Assembly: GCA_002633005.1 (NCBI GenBank) | Contig: NMRA01000237.1 | Location: forward strand, 492,092 to 556,091 | Length of the DNA stretch: 64,000 bases | Direction of reading: 5' to 3' | Origin: Phoronis australis | Lineage: Eukaryota > Phoronida > Phoronidae | Part shown: positions 1 through 12,600 of the stretch, piece by piece | Layout: every line of letters starts with the position of its first letter | Position numbering within the stretch: position 1 is the stretch's first letter | Notes under the pieces: generated by a model | Seen by the model: only the letters and a program-made list of their open reading frames with translations | What the model was told of the DNA's origin: nothing | Database searches by the model: none | Program-made: the position numbers and the translations under genes

Positions 1-612
1 AACTGCTCTTCCAAGCTGAAGACATCTACCAGAAACAGGCATGGGTGAGAGACATCCGGGACTGCATGAAGAAATGTGGCCTTGAGCAGACGGACATCAC
101 ACCTGAACAGATTGAGAAGATGAAGACCAGTCGCACAAAGTCGCCACCAATGAAGAAGAAGCAGACGATTGTCGAGGCAATCAAGAAGGAAGAAGAATCT
201 AAGCAGTACGTGAGCACGGAAGATTTGACAGGTACCGAGTACGATACTGCTCTGGAATATCAAAGTGATGTTAGTATCAGCAGTTATCACACAGCTACAG
301 AAGATATGGATGGTTATGGACCTGCCGATGGCACGCTACCAACGTTTATTTCACCAGTCGCCAATGTCACGTGTCGGGAAGGTGAAACGGTGAAACTGGA
401 GTGCAAAGTCGATGGAACGCCAGCGCCACAGGTTCAGTGGATGAAGAACCACTTGCCTGTCTTGGAGTCGGAGAACTGTAGGCAGGTCATCGACGGCAAC
501 TTTTTCTCGTTGGTGATACAGGAAGCTTCCCCAGAAGACAGTGGTGTGTATACTGCCAGAGCTATGAATACGAATGGATTGAAAATATGCGATGCAGAGG
601 TTGTGGTCAGAG
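1..612 (+). CDS. unc-89: Exon: PH-domain C-terminal helix, charged linker, Ig domain A
   Basis: The exon is open from the window edge in the frame starting at base 3. Its first residues (FQAEDIYQKQAWVRDIRDCM) look like the last strand and C-terminal helix of a PH domain, as in the RhoGEF-PH unit of obscurin. A Lys/Glu-rich linker of about 75 residues follows, then an Ig I-set domain from about 330 to 610 (PTFISP, LECKV, QWMKN, SPEDSGVYTARA). The F-strand Cys expected in Y-x-C is Ala here, so this Ig lacks the standard disulfide. The exon ends in phase 1 at a GTGAGT donor (613). The start at 45 suggested by an in-frame GTG is not a translation start; the exon simply continues from upstream. 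Confidence 0.85.
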
Positions 613-3600
613 GTGAGTTAATCTGCACTTTTGAGATGTAATGACTTAAAAGTACTTAAAAGTTCTTTTGAAATTGTAAAATATTGATAAACAGTCATTT
701 TTTTCTGTTATGTAAAGTAAATGTCACAGTAAAATTATAATACCACTGTGGCTGTATTGTGAGTTTCAGTAATTAGTTGTGTTATTAGTGTTAATTAGTT
801 AATTGATAATCATTGTAATTAGCTGATATCATGTGCCAATATTTCTTGTCATTCTTGAGGTCGTAACTACTGTAATTTTACATGTGCCAAGTGATATTCT
901 ATTTTTTTTCAAAATTATCCACAAAAAGAAAAATTTTTAGTCAATTACGACATTCGGTAAGGTTTCGATTACTTGTAGAAAGGTAGTCTGCTCAGCCTTT
1001 GAAAAATATAAAACTACAATTTTGGCAATTGGTTTAAATTTGTACGAAATAAGTGAATACTTGAAATGAAGACAGTTATTATGCACTAAAAATTTTTTTT
1101 CCATATTTCGGGTTTAGCTCCTTACAACATTGGTAAATTATTTTGTTCGTCTGTTAAAACTTGCAGCACCATCTTCAGAGCCAGAACCAAGCTCTCCAAA
1201 CTTTGTCAAACGACTGGCAAGTGTTGATGTCATTGAAAACCAAGAGGTACGGTTTGACTGCCGAGTTACAGGATATCCTGAACCAGATATCACTTGGTAA
1301 GTTGTCATAAAGCCTAGGTACCTTTATTGAATGAACTGGGCAAGAAATTCTCTCAGATTAAAGTGGTATGTTTTTCTCTGCATGCTTGAGAGTGATTCTC
1401 TATTTATATTTGGCAGCACAATGTAAATTGCGTAATTGTTACCGTGTGGAATCCTAATATATCTTTTCTTAATAACTCTTGTAATTTCTGTGAATTTTAC
1501 ATGCTTTAGAAAATTTGTCCATCAAAAAACTTTTGACTTTTTGGTATCGTTAATTATATTAATGAATGCTTTTGCGGGAGAAGAGCACTTTCCTTAAACC
1601 AAAAAGTTTCACCAGTTAATTAACTGTTTTCTCCCAATCGACCAACACAGGTACAAGGATGGACTGGAAATAAAAGCAGACGATCACTTCCAGTTCCTGT
1701 TCCTGGACGATGAGTCATACTCTCTTGTCATCCAAAATGTCTCATTCAGTGATGCTGGACTGTATACGTGCAAGGCAGCCAACAAAATGGGAGAAACCAC
1801 CACGAATGCATCACTTGTTGTCAAGAGTAAGTCTTTGTTGTGTTGTAAGAGGTTGATATTAGATTTTGCCATCCACGTCCTTGATGCCAGAGTAGTTGCC
1901 TTACCAGTCAGCAGATAGTACATCGACTGTCAGGTAAGCTACTCAGAAAGACCTTACATGAAAGCTTCGTATCAGCCATCTTCTGAGTTAAAACACTTGC
2001 TGCACTTCTGTGAGAGAAACTTTTATTATTTAAATCATGTGAAAACGTACATTGTTATATGACTGGGTAGCCAGAAAAGACACGGGCCGCTAATAGCTGA
2101 CCACTGAGTAACAATTAATTGAATAGATATTAACAGCTAAGAAGAACAATATAGATAACAACAGAAAAACGTACGGTACATCTACAATGAAATAAGATAC
2201 AATGCAAGTTTATTTAAAATGGTAAATTAAATGTACTTTGCATAAATGGTAATATTCAACAAAGTAATTAGAATTCTTTCCTGTGCAAACTGAAACAAAC
2301 CACAAATTACTTCATAGAAATGGCTAAGCCTTCTCTTAGCAAAAGAGCACGTTTGCTGCTAGATTTGAGGGTTGATCATCGGTGATAGGATCTACAATCA
2401 TTTGTATAGTACTCCTAGAATAATCGGACAAAAAGACCAGAAGTCCTCTGTCATGTCAGCTAAGTGTAAGCAATGAATAGCTGGATGCCTCATCATGATG
2501 ACTGGGTGTAGAATGACCTGTTAAGATAGGTTAACACCGCGGAATTCCCCTGCCATGACGGTTGAGTGCAAACAGAATTCACCACGAGAGTTGCAAGCTT
2601 GGCCTGTCACAACAAGGAAACGGTGTTTTGTCTGATTACTTTTGACGTGCGGTGTACATTTTTTCAGGTAGGAGATAAGACAGCAGATTTGCTGTCTGGT
2701 GAGAAACCACACAAACACTGTATTAATTTCACTACTAAAACTTGCATTTGATACAATTCCAGGTGCACCCGCTGTGAAGGAACCCAAGGAACCATCGGCC
2801 CCACAGTTCACTAAGACCATCAGTGATGTTGTGGTGCAAGAAGGCAGCCATGCCACACTAGAGTGTGTTGTCCAAGGTGAACCGGAGCCTGAGATCACCT
2901 GGTTGCTAGACGACCATGTTCTCAAACCAGCCAAGGACTTCAGCATGAAGTTTGATGGTGAGACGTGCACTCTTGTCATAAAGGAAGCGTACCCGGAGGA
3001 TTCTGGAACGTATACATGCCGGGCGACCAACAAGCTCGGGGAGGTTGAATGTAGCTGTAAGCTGATGGTGGAGGAACTGCCAGCCACTCCCATTGGAGCC
3101 GCCCCACAACTGGTGGCGGAATTGACGGATGTTGATGCCAAGGCTGGTAACGATGCCAGGTTTGAGTGTGTTGTGACTGGTGATCCAAGACCTGAAGTGA
3201 TCTGGTATCACAACAAGAAACCTCTGCAGGTTTGTGAAGTCATGNGAGGTTGTGGTCAGAGGTGAGTTAATCTGCACTTTTGAGATGTAATGACTTAAAA
3301 GTACTTAAAAGTTCTTTTGAAATTGTAAAATATTGATAAACAGTCATTTTTTTCTGTTATGTAAAGTAAATGTCACAGTAAAATTATAATACCACTGTGG
3401 CTGTATTGTGAGTTTCAGTAATTAGTTGTGTTATTAGTGTTAATTAGTTAATTGATAATCATTGTAATTAGCTGATATCATGTGCCAATATTTCTTGTCA
3501 TTCTTGAGGTTGTAACTACTGTAATTTTACATGTGCCAAGTGATATTCTATTTTTTTTCAAAATTATCCACAAAAAGAAAAAATTTTAGTCAATTACGAC

Positions 3601-6600
3601 ATTCGGTAAGGTTTTGATTATTTGTAGAAAGGTAGTCTGCTCAGCCTTTGAAAAATATAAAACTACAATTTTGGCAATTGGTTTAAATTTGTACGAAATA
3701 AGTGAGTACTTGAAATGAAAACAGTTATTATGCACTAAAAAATTTTTTCCATATTTCGGGTTTAGCTCCTTGCAACATTGGTAAATCCATTTATTTTGTT
3801 CGTCTGTGAAAACTTGCAGCGCCATCTTCAGAGCCAGAACCAAGCTCTCCAAACTTTGTCAAACGACTGGCAAGTGTTGATGTCATTGAAAACCAAGAGG
3901 TACGGTTCGACTGCCGAGTTACGGGATATCCTGAACCAGATATCACTTGGTAAGTTGTCATAAAGCCTAGTTACCTTATTGAATGAACTGGGCAAGAAAT
4001 TCTCTCAGATTAAAGTGGTATGTTTTTCTCTGCATGCTTGAGAGGGATTCTCTATTTATATTTGGCAGCAAAATGTAAATTGCGTAATTGTTATAGTCTC
4101 ATTCTGTATTTGGAATCCTAATATATCTTTTCTTAATAACTCCTGTAATTTCTGTGAATTTTATATGCTTTAGAAAATTTGTCCATCAAAAAACTTTTGA
4201 CTTTTTGGTATCGTTAATTATATTAATGAATGCTTTTGCGGGAGAAGAGAACTTTCCTTAAACCAAAAAGTTTCACCAGTTAATTAACTGCTTTCTCCCA
4301 ATCGACCAACACAGGTACAAGGATGGACTGGAAATAAAAGCAGACGATCACTATCAGTTCCTGTTCCTGGACGATGAGTCATACTCTCTTGTCATCCAAA
4401 ATGTCTCGTTCAGTGATGCTGGACTGTATACGTGCAAGGCAGCCAATAAAATGGGAGAAACCACCACGAATGCATCACTTGTTGTCAAGAGTAAGTCTTT
4501 GTTGTGTTGTAAGAGGTTGATATCAGATTTTGTCATCCACGTCCTTCATGCCAGAATAGTTGCCTTATCAGTCAGCAGATAGTACATCAACTGTCAGGTA
4601 AGCTACTCAGAAAGACCTTACATGAAAGCTTCGTATCAGCCATCTTCCGAGTTAAAACACTTGCTGCACTTCTGTGAGAGAAACTTTTATTATTTAAATC
4701 ATGTGAAAACGTACATTGTTTTATGACTGGGTAGCCAGAAAAGGCACGGGCCGCTAATAGCTGACCACTGAGTAACAATTAATTGAATAGATATTAACAG
4801 TTAAGAAGAACAATATAGATAACAACAGAAAAAAGTATGGTACATCTACAATGAAATGAGATACAATGCAAGTTTATTTAAAAAGGTAAATTAAATGTAC
4901 TTTGCATAAATGGTAATATTCAACAGAGTAATTAGAATTCTTGCCTGTGCAAACAAAAACAAACCACAAATTACTTCATAGAAATGGCTAAGCCTTCTCT
5001 TAGCAAAAGAGCACGTTTGCTGCTGGATTTGAGGGTTGATCATCAGTGAGAGGATCTACGATCATTTGTATAGTACTCCAAGAATAATCGGACTTTTGAC
5101 GTGTGGTGTACATTTTTTCACGTAGGAGATATGACAGCAGATTTGCTGTCTGATGAGAAACCACACAAACACTGTATTAATTTCACTACTAAAACTTGCA
5201 TTTGATACAATTCCAGGTGCACCCGCTGTGAAGGAACCCAAGGAACCATCGGCCCCACAGTTCACCAAGACCATCAGTGATGTTGTGGTGCAAGAAGGCA
5301 GCCATGCCACACTAGAGTGTGTTGTCCAAGGTGAACCGGAGCCTGAGATCACCTGGTTGCTAGACGACCATGTTCTCAAACCAGCCAAGGACTTCAGCAT
5401 GAAGTTTGATGGTGAGACGTGCACTCTTGTCATAAAGGAAGCGTACCCGGAGGATTCTGGAACGTATACATGCCGGGCGACCAACAAGCTCGGGGAGGTT
5501 GAATGTAGCTGTAAGCTGATGGTGGAGGAACTGCCAGTCACTCCCATTGGAGCCGCGCCGCAACTGGTGGCGGAATTGACGGATGTTGATGCCAAGGCTG
5601 GTAACGATGCCAGGTTTGAGTGTGTTGTGACTGGCGATCCAAGACCTGAAGTGATCTGGTATCACAACAAGAAACCTCTGCAGGTTTGTGAAGTCATGTC
5701 TTGGGTATACAGCTGAACAGTTTGGTTAATACGAATTAAATGTGGTTGTTTTTTCTTACTACTCGTCTAATTTTTGTCTATCAGTGTACGTTATTTGGTA
5801 TCAGTAGCAAGAATGTGTTATTTTGTTGAAAGTCATGTTGCTTTTGGTACTGCCAATGAGGGTGTGAAGTATCCTAGCACTAGTTTCTGTAGTTGATTAG
5901 GTGGATGGGTATCCTTCAGCCAAATGGATATGTGCACGTCATTTTAGTAATCTGAAAGCTGTCTTATTGATAAATGCTTGTACTAGCTTTATTGTAAGGT
6001 ACATATATGTGACTGGCTTCATTAGTATCAAGTAGAGCATGTTCAATACAATATTGACTTATTTGCTGTTGAGTCTTCCAGTAAAATTGTGTATTCCTAA
6101 AGCGATATCGTGGTCATTGCATAGTTCACGTCTTTCAATTGCTTTAATTTGCAGGAGAGTGATCGCGTGAGATTCACCCAGGAAGATGACCGCTACATTC
6201 TCACGATCCTTGGCCTTCAGCCAAACGATGGCGGTGACTACACCATGAAAGCTGCTAGTCCTGCAGGTGAAGTGTCTTCGATGGCAGGCCTGCACGTGGC
6301 TGACGTCAAACAAATACCTAGGTCAGTATTACTGGTGGACTCTTGATATGAAGGTTTGCTGTAGATATCAGTTGAGTTCATTTTGTCCTAAATAAGTATT
6401 AGTTTAAAAGACTGTGCACAGATACCATGCCTGCAGTTTGTGTAATTTGAATGGATTCACAAATATTTTAACGAACAATGTTCTTCATTTTGCATAAACT
6501 ATAAAACAGATATTGTATATCTCAGTAAGGATTGGAGGGTTTTTGGTATTGTATTGAAGCTACACAAGGAGAAAAGCAAGTTCCTGGTAAAGCAGACTTC

Positions 6601-9600
6601 ACTAATAATTCTGAACTCATGAAATGTTCTTGTTTGGCATTATTGCATTGTTTGAGTTGGCAAAGTTGTACATTTACTGCAGTTTTAACAGAAATCATTG
6701 AATTTCAGCAATGAACTGGCATTTGGCTTTGCACCGACATTCACCAAGAAGATCAAGGACTGTGAAGTCGTAGAGGGGGGCGTGGCCAGATTTGACTGCA
6801 GAGTGGTGGGATCCCCTGAGCCAGACATTGTGTGGTAAGGGTTACTGCACAGCTGATGCAATGAACATTGCGAGATTTGGTGTCCACCAGGTGGCAGTGA
6901 AAATGAATGATGGATGCTCTTTTGTTAAGGCCAAAGAATTTCAAAAAAAATCATTGATTTAGACCTCTTACCCTTGTAAAACTGGTCTCCATTTTTTCTT
7001 TACTTTGATACATGATTTCTGGCCTATTAGAAGAACTGGCAGTGGTATAATTACTTATGGCCATCACACACCAAACTTGTGGAGTCTAGTCTCAAGCAAT
7101 AACAAACTCAGGTGTTCCCAAACCCAGATATCAATTTAAATTCGAGTAAAAAACAAGTTACGATAAAATGTCGCCAATGTTGAACAAAAATAATAACCAA
7201 AAATTGCCATTTTTCATTGTTCATATCCCTCTAACATTGTTGTGAATGCCCATGATTTCACATTGTGTTATAGCAACTATGGTATATAGATTAAAACTCA
7301 TAAAGCATTCATTTGATGTTATTACTCTCTTATGAAGTATCTCTTGCAAACGTTTTAAGTCTGGTCAGCACGCCATCTGTTGGCCACATCACGTAACCTA
7401 ATGAATATAAGTGGCCAACAGATGGCGTTCTGACCAGACTTAAAATGTTTAAATATTTTCCATGCCGTAATGAGACTGACGAATTCATAAAATATCTCTT
7501 GTTCACCATTTACTGTAAGACAAGTTTCATAATCATGTACGTTCACTAACTTGTATAAATCAATTTTTGACTCAATGTGTGTTCATAGCAGCTAATTGAA
7601 TTGTTTGAGAGAAGGGAAACATGATCACAAGCAAGGGGCATTCATGGGAACATGGTCCCACGTGGCTTATTGAGTGCGCATGCATTTGTGCACGTAGGAC
7701 CAGTGTTTTTTTGTAAATCACCAAGGCAAGTTCAAGCAGCTTGTAGGGTAAAACAGATTTTACAAACTGTTGCTTGGGCATCTGAAATAGAATGGATTTC
7801 AAGTCCAGTCCATCTGAGAGACATATTTTCTCTCAAGAAGCTGCGTAGAAACCATTTTGCTTACACAGATGAGAATGTTAACTTCTATATTTTTATGTTT
7901 GGTATTTCTGTATGCAACTGTCAGAGATCCAGTCATAGGTTTTGATTGCTGCTGTTCGCAGTTCTGTATATAGTGACAGTGGCAACTTTATTGGTAATAA
8001 TTCAGTTTGACTGTAACAGAATTGCGTGTAAATTCAGGTTCAAAGATGGCACCGAGATCAAACCTAACGGTCACTACCACATGCAGCATGATGGCAGTTA
8101 CTTTACTCTCCTCATCTATGATGCCACCATCTCCGACATCGGTGAATACTCATGTAACATCAGCAACCATGCCGGTCAGGCATCGTGCTCTGCTGAGCTC
8201 AGCATTGAATGTGAGTAGTTTAGAATGCTTATCTCATGACATGTAGCTGTGAAGCCCATAAAGTGCAGCTGTGTTTCTCACATCTTGGACCTACATGGCT
8301 CAGGACTTGCAGCTGTGAAACTTGTATGCTGTAGATGAGTGGTTAAGAGCTTGCAGCTATGTAGCTCAGGCAGCTGTGTAGCTCTAATTAACTTGTCCGT
8401 ATGTACTGTAGTTTACAAAAAGGATTATGAATTTTGTTGAAAATTGCCTGGCTTCGTTGATATTATGGCCTAACCACAAAAGTAAACCGGGTGAAAAATA
8501 AATCCCATAAAATCATTTGAAAAGTTACTTTTGTATCAAAATTATGACAATTTTCGATGAGAAGAAATTTTGTCAACTATTTTTGAAAATTACTGTAGCT
8601 CCCAGCTTGCTGACTTGTTCAGTCACTATAGAAAATTAAATCATGAAACAACCCATTCTCAGCTATAAGACTTCAAATCTCAGTGTACCAGTCATCACAT
8701 TTTTCTGTTTACCAATGTTTGATCATACATCAGTTTTGATTGTTTAACTACGCTACGTATGGTTTAACTCCTTCAACTCCTTTCCCTATAGTCCCTCAGG
8801 AAGACGTGTCTCCGAGGATCTCCCCTGAAAGAGGTGCCTCAACTGAAGAAACCCCTGATGTGCCAAAGCAGAGAACTCCCGAACCCAAACTGAAACGTGT
8901 CGCGCCTTGTCCTGTGATTGATAAGCCCAAGGTGTCCAACTTTGAAATAGACTCATTTACTCTCTCATGGCAGCCAGCGACAGCGGTGCCTGATTCAGAG
9001 CCATCCGCCATCTCGTATGTGATAGAATACCGTGAGTTGCCTGGCCACCAGTGGCTGACAAAGGTTCAAAACGTGCCTGGTACAACGTTTGGTGTGACTG
9101 GTTTGAAAACATCATATGACTACCTGTTCAGGGTGAGAGCAAAGAATGAGTTTGGACTGTCAGAGCCTTCGATGCCTGTCTCTGTGTCGCCAATGCTGAT
9201 GCGCAAAGGTAAGACTGTTTACCCTTTAACATTGTGCCATATGATTCATCTGGTCCTAAAATATCAATTTTTTAGGCGCCCACATATTTATATGTGGACT
9301 CATTATGCCGTCATCTCCATTTGTCCGGCGTCCGCTGCTCTATCTCCAAAACCCCTTGACGTATGTTCATGAAATTTTGCACATGTGTTCCTTCCGTGTA
9401 TGGGACGGCATGAGCGAACTTTCGGACTGCTCTGACAACCGGTGTGCTCCCTAGTTTTGCAATTTTAGTTTTTTACGCTTACCTCTGTATCTTCAAAAGT
9501 CCTTAACAGATTTTAATGAAATTTGGTGTGTAGGCACCTATTAGTGAAATGACGCGATCCTCCCGTTTTCGGATTGATTCAATGTAGTTTGCTCCACCTA

Positions 9601-12600
9601 GTGGCCGTTTTTATTGTTTTTGAGTCCATTTTTTGCGTCCACCCCTCTATCAGTCAAACTGCTCAAAGGATGATTGTAAACATGTATGTTTTTACTATGA
9701 AGTCAACGTCTGACGATGTTTTTTGATGACTTCGACTAAAGTGGTGCCTCCTAGTGGGAGTTTTGTTTTTTTTTGCCTAAGACTGTGTCTCCTAAACCGT
9801 TTGCAGGATCTTTACGAAATTTAGTAAGTTCATTTATATGATGTTAGCAACAAACGACGATGACTATCGGACAGATCTGAGTACTGGGGTGCCACCTAGT
9901 GGCAATTTCATTTTTTTACGTCTACCTCTGTATCTTCAAAGGTCCTCAATGTATTTTCATAAAATTTGGCAAACAGGCATCTGTTAATGAAATGACACTA
10001 TTGCTCTGTTTTCAAATGAATTCGACCTAGTTTGCGCCACCTAGTGGCCATTTTTCACTGTTTTCGAGTCTTGTTTTTTGGCGTCCACTCATCTGTCAAC
10101 CAAACCGTTTTCAGGATAATTGTGAAAATTGGCATGTATGCTTTTACTATGAAGTGGACAGCTGACGATGATTTTCTGACGATTTCGTCTACTGAGGCGC
10201 CTCCTGGTGGCAGTTTTTTTTGCGCTCATGGCTGTATTTCCTAAACTGTTTGCAGGATCTTTACTTTATTTAGCAAGTGTATTTATGTGATGTTGACTAC
10301 AAACGACGACGACTTCCGGAAAGATCTGACTACTGATGTGCCCCCTAGTGGCAATTTTAGTTTTTACGTTTAAGTCTGTATCTTCAAAGGCCCTCAACAG
10401 ACTTTCATAAAATTTTAAATATAGGCGTCTGTTGGTGAGGTGACACTATTTTCCTGTTTTTGGATGGAATTAAGGTATTTTGCGCCACCTAGTGGCCATT
10501 TTTTTCTGTTTTCAAATCTTGGTTTTGGCGTCTACCCCTGTATCAACCAAATAATTTTAGGGATGGTTTTGAAAATTGGCGTATATGTTCTCAGTGTGAA
10601 GAGGACGTTTGATGATGGCGACTAACTACTGTGGCACCCCCTAGTGGTCATTTTATTTTGTTTTGTGCCCATAGTTGTATCTCCTAAACCCACTGCAGGG
10701 TCTTTATTAAATTTTGTAAATGTATTTGTATGAATATAACAACAGACGACGACGACTTTCAGGCGAACCCAACGGACGCTGTGCCCACTAGTGGCAATTT
10801 CATTTATTCTGTTTTCCTTTGTTTCACTGAAGTTCCTTGACAGATTTTTATGAAATACGGCATGTTCCTGTTTTTGGATGGATTATACATTTTGTACCAT
10901 CTAGTGGCCATTTTTGTGATAAAAATAAATAACCCTAAAAGCACACTATTTGCAATGCATTCGTGGGCGCATTTCAACGCTCCGCATTGCTCTTGTTTAC
11001 CATTGGAAACAGTATATTACTTCTAAGTTTGATATGCAACTCTGTATCAGTTTTATTCTGTTTCCCGGTGTATTTCTGAGCCTCTCAATCAATGAAATTT
11101 ATTTTCAGCAGTTCCCAAAATCCAAAAAGTTTCTTCATTTGAGACATCACCTAGAGACTATGAACCGCTCCAGTATTCCAAACGGGAATCCCCTGTGGAA
11201 GTTTCTCACTTAATGCCCTCCTATCAGTCGCCAAAACTACCACATCGACTGCCATATGAAGAAGACATCCACGCCCAACATGTGCCAAAAGCAGAACCCA
11301 GGAGAACATCATATGAACGATCATATCCTGGTCAGGATCATTTTGATGGTGCTCCAGTTTCAAAATATGAAAGATCAAGCTACGAGCCTGTGAAATATGA
11401 CAGGCCATCGTATCGGTCACCGATCTCTGTTGACTCACCGTCCCTGGAGTATGCACGCTATGAAAGTCCTCGACGCCGTACCGTCAGTCCATCCTACGTT
11501 AAAGCTTCCCCAGCACCTCCGTCTCTGCCGACACGACATTCTAGGCCTCGGTCACCAAGTCCTGTCAGGCAGCGGCCATTACCGAACATAGATTACGGCA
11601 CGTATCGTCGACCCATTATCGATGAGTTTGAGCCAGATTCCCAACGACTAAGTCTCAAGTGGTCACCCAGTGTGATACCATCGTATCCTAAATATGAACC
11701 GTCTGCGTATACATTGGAGTACAGGGAACCAGAGAGTTCCACGTGGAGGAGACTTGCTACTGGCCTGCAGTCAACGGCATACACCATCACAGATTTTGAG
11801 CCAGAGCGGGACTATGAGTACAGGATCCTGGGAGAAGTTGGCAAGAGCTTCACTGAACCATCACTGCCTGTGTCTACCCATGTGATAAGAAGAACAGGTA
11901 AGTTAATGTGCATTATATCTCCATGACAAAGTGTACTCCAAACCGACCAAATACTTGGTGTCCCTGAAAAGGCCACGTTTACACCATGTCCTGTCCTATG
12001 AAAAATCATCAGTTTCAAAAGGTTTTTTTCCACTAGCTAATAGCTTATTTATATTTTCCTGCTGATGTTAAGTCCCATGATACTAGGAATGGTAATTATT
12101 GCTAAAAACCAGCATTTCTGTTTCGTTGGGTTGGAAATAATATTTTGGTCTAGTATCAAAATTTCCAACTATGATGCTGTTCTAATTTCAGGTTATGATC
12201 TTGACTACGATTTACCTGAAATTCAGGGAAGATCACTATCGCCGTCTTCCCAAAGGACATGTAAGATTATTTGCCATTTATCCACCAATGAGCTTGCTAA
12301 GATTTCTCTTCTTGTACTGTGATTCTCCACTTTATTCATACAAAATGAATTAAATGTATTTTCATTATATTCAGGATGTGTAAATTAAACCATAGATTAT
12401 AGACAACAGATTTGCGACTCCAACATTTTCTTGCATAATATCCAAGAAGAGGCGCCACCCTCCAAACATAGCAAACTCAGCTTCCAGTTAGTGTATTGTG
12501 ACGGGAAATTCTTATATCTGTTTTACTGTCCAGTACAACGAAAAAAACAATTTCAGCATTGAAATGCTGTTCAAAGTCTTCCAATAGTACAACTGTTGGT

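Larger units (their letters stand above)
597..5698 (+). repeat. Direct duplication of a 2.5-kb gene segment, junction marked by N
   Basis: Bases 597-3244 and 3246-5698 are nearly identical copies in the same orientation. The single N at 3245 sits exactly at the junction. Each copy begins with the last bases of exon 1 and ends 15 bases into the intron after the Ig C/D exon. Differences are scattered substitutions and small indels, plus one block of about 210 bp present only in copy 1 (around 2430-2639). Copy 1 exon 2763-3229 ends in phase 0 while the first exon of copy 2 (3820) needs phase 1, so the copies cannot be read in series. The best explanation is two alleles placed end to end by the assembler. 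Confidence 0.9.

Noticed and set aside
2521-3141. 206-codon minus-strand open frame over the Ig C/D exon
   Set aside because: It is the antisense of a well-supported Ig exon; the duplicate copy at 5062-5595 shows the same shadow.
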